DNA of 64,000 bases from Anaerolineae bacterium. GTDB lineage: Bacteria; Chloroflexota; Anaerolineae; Aggregatilineales; Phototrophicaceae. The position numbers were made by a program, and so were the translations under genes. The stretch lies in contig JAJDXR010000053.1 of NCBI GenBank assembly GCA_022823165.1, positions 1 through 64,000 on the forward strand, written 5' to 3'. Below are positions 26,106-37,868 of this stretch, piece by piece. Position 1 is the stretch's first letter, and each line of letters opens with the position of its first letter. The notes beneath the pieces were generated by a model that ran no database searches, was not told the origin of the DNA, and saw only the letters and a list, made by a program, of their open reading frames with translations.

Positions 26106-27583
26106 GAGCCTATACTCTCACTTGCTGACGGCTGGCGCAAATATAGGCGCGCGACCGCGTCCCCATAAGCGAGGCGCCAGTCTTCCGCCGCCTCCAGTTG
26201 GGCCGCCAGGGGGCTATCGCTTTCAATCAATGCGGCGCCAATATCGTGATTCGCGAACACTTCGCGCCAGCGCGGCCCGCCAAAAGCGGCGCCGGCATAC
26301 TCGCCCAGAAAATCGCGGTAGAGATCGGTGCGGCCATCAATGAAAACCGGGAACCCGGGCGCGTGAAATATCAGATAGCCACCCCAATTGTAGCTGTTGA
26401 ACAGCTGGCCCGCGCTGGATTCAGCCGATAGAAACTCGAGCGCGCGCCGGGGATAATTCAGGTCCAGCACCTGCTCCAGGCTGCTCGCGCTGGTAACGTG
26501 ACGCAGCTGCCCCAGCGTACCAAGCGCCACCAGAGCAATCAACGCCAGATTCAAGGCGATGCGGCCGGGCGTCTCCTCGCTCCGACGCGGCAAGGTCCAG
26601 CCGCGGCTCGACAAGACTTCATGCAGATTTGTCGTGATCACCGGGACAGCTGTTATGGCAAACAAGGACAGGTGACGGCCGGAGTAAAGCGCCATGATCA
26701 AGGTACCGCCCGCCAATAGCCCGGCGGACAGGTCAAAGCGGCGCCTGCTCGCCAAAACGGAGAACAAGAGCAGCGCCGCCAGGACAATGAATGACCCATT
26801 GATCGGCTGGCTGAAATCCGGCGGCTTCCATTCCTGAATGTAGCTGCGCAGGCCGGGTATCGCCAATGTCTCAAGCGGCGCGGTGTAAATCGAAAGTCCC
26901 AGCGGATTGACTGGCAGCAGCAAGAGCGACAGGAGCGTGAATCCGCACAAGCGGCGCAGCGCCGGCGGCGCCAAACCACGGTCTCCGAGGCCAGCCGAAC
27001 GCTTGAGGAGCTCGCCCAGCACGAAGCCGGCGATAAGCAGATAGCCGACGATGTAGCCGCCGTGCAGATTACTCCAGATCCACATCAGCAGTGGCAGCGG
27101 CCACTGCGGCGCGTCTCCTCGCTGTTGCAAGCGCCGCAGGGCGTAGAGCAAAATCGCCGCGCACAGGAAGGTAAACATCTGCGGCCGTGGCGACCAGAAG
27201 GCAGCCGCGCAAACCGCCCCCAAGACCAAAACAAAACCCTGCAGGTAGATGCTGCCGCTGCCGGCTCGGTAGACAAAGCGCATACCCGCGACCGCCAGCG
27301 CAGACGTAAACAGCGTCATGCCCAGGTGACCGCCCGCGCGCCAGCAGGCCAACATCAGCAACTGCGCCAGCCCACTGTGATTCTTATGCAGCTTGCCAGC
27401 CTGTGTGTGAGAAAAACTGTCGGCGTAGATGAAGTCTCCACTTGCGACAATCTGTTGCCCCAGCCGCAAGTGCCACCACATATCCGGATCAACCGCGACG
27501 CGACTCGCCAGAGCGAATAGCAGCAGATGCAGGATGACGATTGCCGCCCGCTCGGTGGTCAATCGGCGTAACGCAGTTGCCAT
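26102..27583 (-). CDS. Polytopic membrane protein, GT-C-like
   Basis: About 493 residues with some ten membrane segments. The first outer loop contains VAVDPDMWWHLRLGQQI and GDFIYADSFSHT, which resembles the acidic first loop of GT-C glycosyltransferases and of a large uncharacterised family. A hydrophilic C-terminal region with GGYLIFHAPGFPVFIDGRTDLY ends the protein. ATG 27583 is chosen because GAGG lies six bases upstream; the frame is open to 27658. It is coupled to the HEAT-like gene by a four-base overlap. A sugar-transfer role is a guess. Confidence 0.65.
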   Translation of the reverse strand: MATALRRLTTERAAIVILHLLLFALASRVAVDPDMWWHLRLGQQIVASGDFIYADSFSHTQAGKLHKNHSGLAQLLMLACWRAGGHLGMTLFTSALAVAGMRFVYRAGSGSIYLQGFVLVLGAVCAAAFWSPRPQMFTFLCAAILLYALRRLQQRGDAPQWPLPLLMWIWSNLHGGYIVGYLLIAGFVLGELLKRSAGLGDRGLAPPALRRLCGFTLLSLLLLPVNPLGLSIYTAPLETLAIPGLRSYIQEWKPPDFSQPINGSFIVLAALLLFSVLASRRRFDLSAGLLAGGTLIMALYSGRHLSLFAITAVPVITTNLHEVLSSRGWTLPRRSEETPGRIALNLALIALVALGTLGQLRHVTSASSLEQVLDLNYPRRALEFLSAESSAGQLFNSYNWGGYLIFHAPGFPVFIDGRTDLYRDFLGEYAGAAFGGPRWREVFANHDIGAALIESDSPLAAQLEAAEDWRLAYGDAVARLYLRQPSASESIGS

Positions 27584-27713
27584 GCGGTCCTCACTAATTG
27601 CGGCGCGCTTTGGCGCTCGGCCCGGGCGAGTTGGAACCCGACCTTGCGCGCCATTCACCCGGTCTGCAATCCGCGCTGTCCCTAGTTTACATCTTGCGCT
27701 TTGAGATGGGCGC

Positions 27714-27719
27714 TATAAT
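27714..27719 (+). promoter_or_regulatory. Consensus -10 for the zinc-ribbon gene
   Basis: Perfect TATAAT 32 bases before the ATG at 27752. TTGCGC lies upstream but with a short 14-base spacer, so the -35 is uncertain. Confidence 0.4.
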
Positions 27720-27751
27720 ATGGACAGACCGACTCTGAGAGGAAGCTGACC

Positions 27752-28453
27752 ATGTCTGACGTTCTCGCGCTCTACCGCATTCAACAGCTTGAGCTGGAAA
27801 TTATCGACCAAACCAAGCGTATCAAGGCGATCGACCTGCAACTGGAAGACAATGCCGGGCTTCATGAAGCGGAAGCAGCATTCGAGACAGCCAAAGTCGC
27901 CTTCGACGAAGCGGTCAAACGCGCCAACGAAATGAATCTGGAAATCGCGACGCTGATTGACAAGCGGCAAAATAGCGAGACGCGCCTGTACAGCGGAGAA
28001 GTCACCAATCCCAAAGAGATGCAAGACCTGCAAATGGAAATCGAGTCGCTGACGCGGCGCAATGAAGTGTTGGATGACGAGCTGCTGCGAATCATCAGCC
28101 ACCGTGATGCCTGCCAGGCGACGCTCAGCGAATGCGAAAGCGCGCTAAACGATATTGGGGAAGAACGCAAAGAAGAGAACAAGAATCTGCTCAAAGAGAA
28201 AAAGAGTCTGAATGCGGCAGTCAAGAAGCAGCTGACTCAGCGAAAAGCCGCGGTGCAAGAATTGCCCGCCGAGCTCTTCAAGACCTACAATGTCTTGCGG
28301 TCGAAAAAGGCGAACCGACCGGTATCAGTGCTTCGGGACTATGCCTGCACCATTTGCGGAATCGAGCAGAACAGCACGGTAATCACAGCCATCAATCGCA
28401 GCAGCGATCTGGTCTATTGCCAGAGCTGCGGGCGGATTCTAATCAAGTTGTAA
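27752..28453 (+). CDS. Coiled-coil protein with C4 zinc ribbon
   Basis: A 233-residue protein of the zf-RING_7/C4-type zinc ribbon family. Residues 1-180 are a long antiparallel coiled coil (QQLELEIIDQTKRIKAIDLQ onward). The C-terminal ribbon has CTIC and, about 24 residues later, CQSC, giving four Zn ligands. The family is conserved in many bacteria with proposed nucleic-acid or protein-binding roles. Start ATG 27752 is the first in frame after the promoter-like element. Confidence 0.82.
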   Translation: MSDVLALYRIQQLELEIIDQTKRIKAIDLQLEDNAGLHEAEAAFETAKVAFDEAVKRANEMNLEIATLIDKRQNSETRLYSGEVTNPKEMQDLQMEIESLTRRNEVLDDELLRIISHRDACQATLSECESALNDIGEERKEENKNLLKEKKSLNAAVKKQLTQRKAAVQELPAELFKTYNVLRSKKANRPVSVLRDYACTICGIEQNSTVITAINRSSDLVYCQSCGRILIKL

Positions 28454-28494
28454 GCGACCGCCCGGCTGGCGGCGCTACCTGCCGGCAAGCAGCG

Positions 28495-28740
28495 CTAAAT
28501 CACCAACTGAATGATGACGCTTATGCCCAGGAACACCACCAGCGGGCTTAGGTCAATGCCGCCCAGCGGCGGCAGCAAGTTGCGAATCGGCGCTAGTACC
28601 GGCTCCGTTGCCTGATAGAGGAACCGGGCAATCGGGTTGTTCTGATCCAGATTGGGGATCCAGCTCATCAAAACGCGAGCCAGCAATATCAACTGATAGA
28701 CATGCAATACCCAGTAGAGTATCAAAAACAATGAAGACAT
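28495..28740 (-). CDS. YggT/YlmG family membrane protein
   Basis: An 81-residue protein with two membrane segments: ILYWVLHVYQLILLARVLM and LSPLVVFLGISVIIQLVI. Between them is the family motif SWIPNLDQNNPIARFLYQATEPVLAPIRNLLPP. YlmG proteins sit in the ylm cluster next to division genes in Gram-positives and chloroplast-related bacteria. Here it is the last gene of a ylmD-ylmE-ylmG-like trio; sepF and ftsZ are absent. Confidence 0.88.
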   Translation of the reverse strand: MSSLFLILYWVLHVYQLILLARVLMSWIPNLDQNNPIARFLYQATEPVLAPIRNLLPPLGGIDLSPLVVFLGISVIIQLVI

Positions 28741-28774
28741 TCTTTCGCCTCTCTCCGCGCTTCAAGCTCTCGGA

Positions 28775-29497
28775 CTAGTTTCTGCCGCCAAATAGCGCGC
28801 GCCCAACGCGAATCATGGTCGCGCCTTCCACTATCGCCAACTCAAAGTCGTCGGTCATCCCCATGCTCAATTCCGGCAGGCTCACATCCAGCGAATTCTG
28901 AAGCTCAACGCGCAAGCCAGCCAAATCGGCGAATACCCGCCGAATGGTTGTTTCTTGGGCATGAAACGGCGCCATCGTCATCAAACCGGCGATTTCCAAA
29001 TTGGGCAATTCGAACAGTTCAGCAAGCTCGCGCCACAAGCGATCCCTCACTGCACTGTCCTGATACCAATTGTAACCCGCAAAACCGTGTTTCGATGCTT
29101 CTCCGGAAACATTAATCTCCAGAAGCGCCCTCAGCCGCAGATCGCTTTCGCCAGCCAGGCGCGAATATCGTCTGGCCAAGCGCAAACTGTCCAGCGATTG
29201 AACGATGTCGAAGAGCTGCAAGACCTGCTTGGCTTTGCGACTTTGCACATGACCCACCATGTGCCAGGTCAAGGCGCCCGGCGCGGCCGCCTGAACCGGC
29301 GCGATTTTCCCGGCACATTCTTCTACGCGATTTTCGCCGATATGTTGTATGCCCGCTTCAGCCGCGCTCACAATGTCCACAGCCGATTTCTGCTTGCTGA
29401 CGGCTATCAGCGTAATCTCGGACGGATCGCGATTGGCTTTGGCGCAGGCGGCGTTGATGCGATCTTGCACACGCTTGATATTGTCGGCGATGCTCAT
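28775..29497 (-). CDS. YggS/YlmE family PLP-binding protein
   Basis: A 240-residue PLP homeostasis protein (alanine-racemase N-terminal fold, non-catalytic). The PLP lysine is in LIAVSKQKSAVDIV and the phosphate-binding region in LSMGMTDDFELAIVEGATMIRVGRALFG. HMVGHVQSRKAKQVL is a further family segment (HxxGxxQxxK). Its ATG overlaps the stop of the upstream PgeF gene by four bases, so the two are translationally coupled. Confidence 0.92.
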   Translation of the reverse strand: MSIADNIKRVQDRINAACAKANRDPSEITLIAVSKQKSAVDIVSAAEAGIQHIGENRVEECAGKIAPVQAAAPGALTWHMVGHVQSRKAKQVLQLFDIVQSLDSLRLARRYSRLAGESDLRLRALLEINVSGEASKHGFAGYNWYQDSAVRDRLWRELAELFELPNLEIAGLMTMAPFHAQETTIRRVFADLAGLRVELQNSLDVSLPELSMGMTDDFELAIVEGATMIRVGRALFGGRN

Positions 29498-30321
29498 AGT
29501 GAAATTACCACCCCGAAGCGGCCTGTTTTGCCGTTCTCGCCGCGATGAGAATAGAAGTCACGCGTATTGTCATAGGTGCAGATGTCCAATATCTCAATGC
29601 GGCTAAGGCCTTGCCTTTCCAGGTCCAGGCGATTGGCGCGCCAAAGATCCAGGCAAGCGCCGCCGTTGGCCGAATCGCGCGTGACAACCTCAGCGTCAGC
29701 GCCAAAGTAGGCCTCAGCTCGAGCGGCTACCTCGTCGCCCACCTGATAATTGCGCCGCGAGATGGCGGGTCCTATAAGCGCCTGCATATCAGCCGGCCGG
29801 CAGCCAAAGGTCGATTCCAGCGCGCGCGCCGTAGCGGCCGCCATACCGGCAACAGCGCCGCGCCAGCCCGCGTGCGCCAAGCCGATGGCTCGTTTCACGG
29901 GATCGTAAAATAGCAAGGGGACGCAATCCGCGAAACGCATGACCAGCGGCCTGTCCGGCTGATTCGTGATGATGGCGTCGGCTTTTTCCAGGGCGCCGTT
30001 CAGTTTGCTGCCGGCAGCGACAACTTTGACAGTCACGCCGTGCGCCAGCCAACTGCTTACCGCGCGATCAGGATTGACCTCCAACGCGCGATACATGCGG
30101 CGATGATTCTCGCGCACTGCCTCCGGATTGTCGCCGATGGACGCGCCCACATTCAGCGAATTCCAATGAGATTGGCTGACGCCGCCGTGACGCGTGAATA
30201 TGCCATGACGGAGCTCACTCCAGGTTTCGCTGCGATAAAAAACAACGCCTGCTTTTGTGACCCGCTCCAAATCGTTCTGTCCCTGGACTGATTGCCGTGA
30301 GGTCGCGACCTTTCCGCTCAT
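29494..30321 (-). CDS. pgeF: Peptidoglycan editing factor PgeF (YlmD/YfiH family)
   Basis: A 275-residue laccase-domain protein. E. coli PgeF hydrolyses wrongly incorporated L-Ser in UDP-MurNAc; related proteins act on purine nucleosides. The zinc-site motifs are RFADCVPLLFYD and LAHAGWRGAVAGMA, with GIFTRHGGVSQ at the N-terminus. The frame runs open to 30591, but the extra 90 residues are Arg/Cys/His-rich and unlike the family, so ATG 30321 is preferred. It heads the pgeF-yggS-yggT operon. Confidence 0.87.
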   Translation of the reverse strand: MSGKVATSRQSVQGQNDLERVTKAGVVFYRSETWSELRHGIFTRHGGVSQSHWNSLNVGASIGDNPEAVRENHRRMYRALEVNPDRAVSSWLAHGVTVKVVAAGSKLNGALEKADAIITNQPDRPLVMRFADCVPLLFYDPVKRAIGLAHAGWRGAVAGMAAATARALESTFGCRPADMQALIGPAISRRNYQVGDEVAARAEAYFGADAEVVTRDSANGGACLDLWRANRLDLERQGLSRIEILDICTYDNTRDFYSHRGENGKTGRFGVVISL

Positions 30322-30648
30322 AACTATAGCACGAATCAGACGGGCTGCTTCAGCGAAACCACATCGGAAATGCTCGTATGGTCGTAGGGCGAGCTGGCAG
30401 CTCGTCCCCCGAATGCAGCGAATGTCCAAGCAATTTCGCAGGAATAGATGCGCCCGGCATCTATGTACGCTGTGGTGATGAAACTTGCGCCGTGCTCGCA
30501 ATGGGGAATATATCCACGACATTCCCCACTTCCGGATTTGCCAATGGGCTTGACAGCTCGCAAGACGCGAAGGCAAACGAATCGTCAGCAAACTGTGTTA
30601 CACTGAAATTAAACTCTTAGTTGCGCTTCCCGCGCGAAGGTGGCGCCA
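30322..30648. other. Intergenic region with three palindromes
   Basis: This 327-base gap between pgeF and comF has no gene. It holds a GTAG-headed palindrome (30384-30408), a perfect hairpin ATAGATGC-GCCCG-GCATCTAT (30444-30464) and GGGGAAT/ATTCCCC arms (30503-30527). None is followed by a T-tract. Confidence 0.6.
30384..30408 (+). repeat. Solitary GTAG-headed palindrome (REP-like)
   Basis: GTAG followed by the imperfect palindrome GGCGAGCTGGCAGCTCGTCC. It shares the GTAG head and GGCGAGC arm with the paired hairpins in the 187-bp elements. Confidence 0.5.
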
Positions 30649-31335
30649 ATGTCTCAGCAAGCGGTAACGCAGAATGCGAATTATGGCAGATTGGGGCTAT
30701 GGGCGGTAAAAGCCGCCTATTGGCTGCAGGATCTGGTCTTTCCACCCATCTGCGGCCATTGCGGCCGGGTGGACACGCGCTTTTGCAGGGTCTGCCGAGA
30801 CGAGCTGGCCCGGCATCCCCTCCAAATCTCACACCATAAACTTGAGCGCCTGGACGACGTCTGCACCACTGGCGCGCAGCAGGATGTGCTCGCCAGCGCT
30901 GTCAGAGCCTTTAAGTACGAGGGCGCAACCGACCTGCGCGATCTGCTGGCTGAACGGCTGATTATGGCGGTCAGCCGGCAAAGCTGGCGGCTGGACCTGG
31001 TAGCGCCGGCGCCACTCCATGCTGACCGGCTGCTGGAAAGAGGGTATAATCAAGCCGCACTGCTAGGCGAACGGCTGGCGCATACGCTGGGCATTCGCTA
31101 TGAGCCGGGATTGCTGGGGCGAGTCCGCAATACCAGGCAGCAAGCGCGGCTCTCAAGCAGGGAACGACGGCGGAATGTCGTCGGCGCCTTTGCGGCGGAC
31201 CCGGCAGCGCGGGGCTTATCAGTCTTATTGGTTGATGATGTGGTGACAACAGGCGCGACCTTGAGCGAATGCGCCGCGGCGCTGAGAGCGCGCAATGCGG
31301 AAGCCGTTTACGCTATCGCCATCAGTCGCGCTTGA
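30649..31335 (+). CDS. ComF family phosphoribosyltransferase-like protein
   Basis: A 228-residue ComF/GntX protein. The N-terminal zinc ribbon is CGHCGRVDTRFCRVCRDEL. The type I PRTase domain has the PRPP loop VLLVDDVVTTGATLSEC and the LLERGYNQAALLGERLA segment. ComF proteins support uptake and processing of single-stranded DNA in competent bacteria. ATG 30649 is preferred to GTG 30640 because AAGGTGG lies at proper spacing. It probably shares a transcript with hpf, which starts 31 bases on. With comM it makes two competence-linked genes in the window. Confidence 0.88.
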   Translation: MSQQAVTQNANYGRLGLWAVKAAYWLQDLVFPPICGHCGRVDTRFCRVCRDELARHPLQISHHKLERLDDVCTTGAQQDVLASAVRAFKYEGATDLRDLLAERLIMAVSRQSWRLDLVAPAPLHADRLLERGYNQAALLGERLAHTLGIRYEPGLLGRVRNTRQQARLSSRERRRNVVGAFAADPAARGLSVLLVDDVVTTGATLSECAAALRARNAEAVYAIAISRA

Positions 31336-31365
31336 TTATTGATTGACTTCGCCAGGAGGTGGATC

Positions 31366-31965
31366 GTGGACATTACTATTCACGGGGATGGCATCAGAAT
31401 TTCCGAGGGCCTGGATCAATATACTCGCTCCCGCGTCGACAGGCTTGATCGCTATTTGCCGAATATCGCCCATGTCGGCGTCGAGTTGGCCATCATTCGC
31501 ACGCATCGCGGCGCGGACATTGCCAGCGCGCAAATCACGGTGCAGCACGCGCGCGGCGCGATTCTGCGCGCCGAGGAAAAGCTGGACATCGAGAATCGCG
31601 ATACGATTCGTATTGCCATCAACAAGGCGGTGGACAAACTGCATCGGCAGATTGACCGTTTCAAGAGCAAGCGCAAGTCCAAGAATCAGAAGGTGCGCGA
31701 CAGGTACCGGGCGACAGTTGCCGAGCTTAATGCCGCCGAGGACCTGCCCGAATCGGCCTTGACAGCCGACGAAGACGCAGCCGCGCAGACCGAAATCCTG
31801 CGGCGGAAGCAGGTCGAGTTGATACCGATGAACGAAGAGGAAGCCATAGAGCAGCTGGAATTGTTAGATCACAATTTCTATATGTTCATGAATGCCGATT
31901 CCACCCGGGTCAATGTGCTGTATCGGCGGGACAACGGCGGCTACGGCATACTGGTTCCGCAGTAG
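31366..31965 (+). CDS. hpf: Long-form ribosome hibernation promoting factor
   Basis: A 199-residue long HPF. The N-terminal S30AE domain runs VDITIHGDGIRISEGLDQYTRSRVDRLDRYL to about residue 100. A charged linker follows, and then the C-terminal dimerisation domain IPMNEEEAIEQLELLDHNFYMFMNAD, which pairs 70S ribosomes into 100S dimers. The start is GTG 31366: a perfect AGGAGG (31354-31359) lies six bases upstream. The longer frame from 31339 has no such site. Confidence 0.93.
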   Translation: MDITIHGDGIRISEGLDQYTRSRVDRLDRYLPNIAHVGVELAIIRTHRGADIASAQITVQHARGAILRAEEKLDIENRDTIRIAINKAVDKLHRQIDRFKSKRKSKNQKVRDRYRATVAELNAAEDLPESALTADEDAAAQTEILRRKQVELIPMNEEEAIEQLELLDHNFYMFMNADSTRVNVLYRRDNGGYGILVPQ

Positions 31966-31997
31966 ACAGCTCGCGAGTATCGACCTGGAGTCGGCGC

Positions 31998-32753
31998 TTA
32001 CTGGTCCTGCCAGAGCGCGGCCAGCAGTTGGTATTTGCGATTCTCGTAGCGCGCCATCAGCAGCGACAGACGCAAGCCGTGCCAGCCATCGCGGTAACCG
32101 CCGAGCGTCACAAAACGCCAATAGAACTGGCGCAAAGGCTGCAGAATAAAGTTGTGATGGCGCGGCACGACGCCTTGGGCGTACAGGCTTTGAGCGTCAA
32201 TCCGGGCGTAATTCTCCTGCTTGTTCAAGAAGTGGTCAATGTCGATGTAGTTGTAATGGATGATGGGATTGCGCAGCGTGCCTTCTTCGCCATAGAGCTT
32301 GACCACTTCGTGCACCGGCCGCTGCCGGTCGTAGCTGGCTTGCCCCACCCGCAGCAACCGCGTCTGATAGTCCGGATACCAGCCTGCCCCTTTGGTCAAC
32401 ACACCGAAGATATAATTGTGACGCGGCAGGCGCCAGCCGGCAAAATCAGGATAGGCGATTTTTTCGCGAATCTCCGCCGCCAGCGCGTCGCTGATGCGCT
32501 CATCGGCGTCAACAAACAGTACCCAGTCCGTCATCTCATCGGCGGCATCCAGCGCCGCATTGCGCTGCTCGGCATAATTTTCGAAATCGTGTTGAAATAT
32601 ATCCGCCCCGCAACTCTGCGCGATGGACACGGTGTCGTCGCTGCTGTATGAGTCGAAAACGATTATGCGATCGGCGAAGCGCAGGGTCTTGATGCAGTCT
32701 GCGATTTGCGCCGACTCATTATGCGTCAGCACGATGGCGGTAAGATGCGTCAT
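31998..32753 (-). CDS. Glycosyltransferase family 2 (WaaE/KdtX-like)
   Basis: A 251-residue GT2 enzyme. It shows LTAIVLTHNESAQI at the nucleotide-sugar site, IIVFDSYSSDDTV, and the metal-binding DWVLFVDADERIS. The C-terminal half (DYQTRLLRVGQASYD; VHEVVKLYG) resembles WaaE-type transferases. It probably adds a sugar to a cell-surface glycan or glycolipid. Its ATG overlaps the stop of the preceding GT2 gene by four bases. Confidence 0.85.
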   Translation of the reverse strand: MTHLTAIVLTHNESAQIADCIKTLRFADRIIVFDSYSSDDTVSIAQSCGADIFQHDFENYAEQRNAALDAADEMTDWVLFVDADERISDALAAEIREKIAYPDFAGWRLPRHNYIFGVLTKGAGWYPDYQTRLLRVGQASYDRQRPVHEVVKLYGEEGTLRNPIIHYNYIDIDHFLNKQENYARIDAQSLYAQGVVPRHHNFILQPLRQFYWRFVTLGGYRDGWHGLRLSLLMARYENRKYQLLAALWQDQ

Positions 32754-33682
32754 GATTTTGCCAGCTCAATAATGGCGCGATAGGCGCGTTTTAACTCAGA
32801 ATCAGCGGCGCCCAGGGCGCGCAATTTGCGTTTCATGCCCAACATTATTAACTGGCGCGCGGCAGCCCGCTTCCAGCGTGGATAATAGGTATCGTACAAT
32901 AATAACCTACTTTTCCATAAATCAATCTGGCTGCGCGGGCGCGCCTGCGATGTGCTGCCCCCGCCCAGATGCGTCACCCGCGCCCCCGGCACACAGACGA
33001 TACGCCAGCCGGCGCGTTTGATGCGCCAAGCCCAGTCGATTTCTTCGCAGTACAAGAAGTAGTCCGTGTTAAAGCCGCGCGTCTGCTGGATGACTTCGCG
33101 CTTGAGCATCATCGTTGCGCCCAGAGTGAAGTCCACTTCAAAGGGGCGGGCCGCGGCATAGCGCGCGCGCGGATAGCGCCCGTTAAAGGGGCCTTCTATT
33201 AGGCGCCCGGGCGTCGGGAAGAACTCGGTCCAGATTTGCCGCAGATCGGGGAAGCGAAAGGCGCTGTGCTGGAAGCTGCCGTCGCCATAGGTCAAGCGCG
33301 CGCCCGCGACGCCGGCCTCGGCCTGCGCCATAAGCGCGTCGAAAAGCCGGCGGCTGGCGCCCGGGTGGGTGACCGTGTCCGGATTCAAGAGGTAGACAGC
33401 CGCCGGCAGCTCGCTCGCGCCAGCGCCGCTGTTGAAACCAAGCGCTTGCAGCGCCAGATTGTTGCCGGCGCCGAAGCCGATATTGTCCTCGCAAGCGATG
33501 AGCTTTACTTCGGCGAAGCGCTCGCGCACAATCTCGACAGTCGCGTCCGTCGATGCCGAATCCACCAACCAGACCCGGCTGCTAAGACCGCTGGTTTTCA
33601 GGTCATCAAGCAAGCTGCAAAGCGCGTCCGGGATGACATCAGCGTTGTTCCAGGTGACAATCACCACCGCCAGGTCGATCAT
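32750..33682 (-). CDS. Glycosyltransferase family 2 (rhamnosyltransferase-like)
   Basis: A 310-residue GT2 enzyme with LAVVIVTWNNADVIPDAL, the DSASTDATVEIVRE segment and the metal site YLLNPDTVTHPGASRRL (a DxD variant). It also has YFLYCEEIDWAWRIKRAGW, typical of WbbL-like rhamnosyltransferases. ATG 33682 follows the stop of the FlgD-Ig-like gene by 13 bases; the frame itself is open to 33730. Acceptor and donor sugars are unknown. Confidence 0.85.
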   Translation of the reverse strand: MIDLAVVIVTWNNADVIPDALCSLLDDLKTSGLSSRVWLVDSASTDATVEIVRERFAEVKLIACEDNIGFGAGNNLALQALGFNSGAGASELPAAVYLLNPDTVTHPGASRRLFDALMAQAEAGVAGARLTYGDGSFQHSAFRFPDLRQIWTEFFPTPGRLIEGPFNGRYPRARYAAARPFEVDFTLGATMMLKREVIQQTRGFNTDYFLYCEEIDWAWRIKRAGWRIVCVPGARVTHLGGGSTSQARPRSQIDLWKSRLLLYDTYYPRWKRAAARQLIMLGMKRKLRALGAADSELKRAYRAIIELAKS

Positions 33683-33695
33683 AGCCGCCGCGCCT

Positions 33696-35102
33696 TCACT
33701 CGTCTCGTAGAGCGCCGCCCGGGTCGACAATCATGATCGAGCGCAGGCCGACATGGTTGTTGCGCAAGCTGATGGCCACATCTTCATGGATGAGCCCAGC
33801 CCAGCAATTCTGCGGGTTGCGCTCCTTGGCTTCCGTGAAATGGATCGCGCCCCAAACCTGCGCGCGAGTCTTGGGCGGCAGGTAGCGATAGGTGTTGCCG
33901 CTGACTTCGTCTTTGACTGCGACCAGGTCATGGTTAGCCGCGATCGCCCAGCGATAGGGGAAACTGCCCATGGAGGTTTCGCATTGAATCCCCACGCGCC
34001 AGGCGCCAGACTCATCAAACAAGCCCAGGCTGCCGGCCAGTTGATCCTGATGATAGACGACGCCCGGCGGGGGACCGCTGGTGCGAATGGGCACATCGCC
34101 GTAATTGTCGACGGTCAGGCGAAAGACCAGCATGTGGCCCAAGGGCAGGGTAATCTGCTGCGAATTGGCCAGCGCCGCTGTGTCATCCGGCAGCGGCAGC
34201 AAATCACCCATGCCCGCCTCGCTCGAGCGATAGCGCTCGTCGTAAGGCTGCACAGCGAAAGCCACATCGACGCCGATGGCTTGCGGCTTGATTTCGGCAT
34301 AGGGTTTGCCGCCGATCTCAATGGCCAGCTGCCCTTCCCGGCGCAGGCGCTGGCCCACTTTATCCTGCGCCAGGGCAATCACGCGATAGACGCCATCGGG
34401 CGGCGGATCGACGCCCAGGTCAATGCCGCCTTCGTAGTCGAAGCGGTGCCGCCCCGCTTCGCCGTATTGGCGCTCTTCCACCCGCGCCGATATAGGAATC
34501 CGGGCGCCGTCCGGCCCTTCCAGGTATACATCCAGCCGCTCGACGTCTTTCTCGAGGTAGACATTGATGCTGACGCGATCGGCCACGCCGTCTTGATTGG
34601 GCGAGAAGACATCTGGCGCGATCTTGAATTCTGACATGATGGGCAGCGGCGTATCGCCCTGTTCCACAAGAAGTTGGCCGCTGACCGCCGCCGTAGCGCC
34701 CGTGTCCGGCGTCGCCTCCAGCCGCCAGGTGTAAGCGCCGTTCGGGATTAGCCGCCGCTCGATTTGACCGTAGACCGATTCGCCCTCGCGCAAGAAGCCA
34801 TCCACCACGCCACTGAAGAGCACGGAGTAGTCGTCATCCGCCCGCGGTTGAGCTTGTCTGAAATAAAAGATTCTGCCCGCTTCGCCAGTCAGCGACAAGC
34901 TGATGACGGCCGGGCGCGAGAGCGAATAGCTGAAGACCGCGATGTCGTCGGCGCCATCGGCATTGGGGCTGATGGCAGCTCGGTCAAAGCCGGCGGCCAG
35001 AATCAAGGGCAATGGCGGACGCAGGATCAGCCAGCCGACGAGCGATACCAGTATGACGCCGGCTGCAGCGGCAGCCAAGGTAACGGCAACAGGAATACGC
35101 AT
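33696..35102 (-). CDS. Membrane-anchored protein with FlgD-like Ig domains
   Basis: A 468-residue protein. One N-terminal membrane segment (about residues 5-28) is followed by extracytoplasmic beta domains. Two copies of a calcium-loop-like motif, ISPNADGADDIAVFSYSLS and FSPNQDGVADRVSINVYL, mark FlgD-type Ig folds. The C-terminal 180 residues (QQITLPLGHMLVFRLTV; SFPYRWAIAANHDLVAV) form a separate beta-rich region I do not recognise. ATG 35102 is chosen because the signal anchor follows at once; the frame is open to 35285. It heads an operon with two glycosyltransferases, so a surface glycan role is possible. Confidence 0.68.
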   Translation of the reverse strand: MRIPVAVTLAAAAAGVILVSLVGWLILRPPLPLILAAGFDRAAISPNADGADDIAVFSYSLSRPAVISLSLTGEAGRIFYFRQAQPRADDDYSVLFSGVVDGFLREGESVYGQIERRLIPNGAYTWRLEATPDTGATAAVSGQLLVEQGDTPLPIMSEFKIAPDVFSPNQDGVADRVSINVYLEKDVERLDVYLEGPDGARIPISARVEERQYGEAGRHRFDYEGGIDLGVDPPPDGVYRVIALAQDKVGQRLRREGQLAIEIGGKPYAEIKPQAIGVDVAFAVQPYDERYRSSEAGMGDLLPLPDDTAALANSQQITLPLGHMLVFRLTVDNYGDVPIRTSGPPPGVVYHQDQLAGSLGLFDESGAWRVGIQCETSMGSFPYRWAIAANHDLVAVKDEVSGNTYRYLPPKTRAQVWGAIHFTEAKERNPQNCWAGLIHEDVAISLRNNHVGLRSIMIVDPGGALRDE

Positions 35103-35321
35103 AGCGATATAGATTCCTTCCGCAGCGCGTCTACGCGAGTCTACCCTTGCTATTTTACACCAACATCGGGGGCTGCCTTCATTGCCGCCGCTGCAAATGC
35201 CGGCAGGAGCGCCAGAGCGGCAGCATGATTTGAGGCCGGGCTTTGCGCCCATTGTGACATTGTGAATTCGTGCTTTTGTGAACAAGATTTAGGCGATTGC
35301 CCCACGCGGCAGCGAGCAGTC

Positions 35322-35351
35322 TTTACATTTCCGCCTTTGCTAAGCTACACT
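35322..35351 (+). promoter_or_regulatory. Candidate lon promoter
   Basis: TTTACA (35322-35327), an 18-base spacer and TACACT (35346-35351), about 38 bases before the lon start. Matches are 5/6 and 4/6. Confidence 0.4.
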
Positions 35352-35388
35352 TTGAAGCCTAGACGCTGATGTAGCCTGGCGGCAGCCA

Positions 35389-37833
<2,445 letters not shown>

Positions 37834-37868
37834 AAGCCGGGCGCCGCTAGACATATTGGGCTGCCAGC

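Noticed and set aside
30444..30464. Perfect hairpin ATAGATGC/GCATCTAT as a terminator of pgeF or comF
   Set aside because: There is no T-tract on either strand, and the neighbouring genes diverge from this region, so no terminator is expected.
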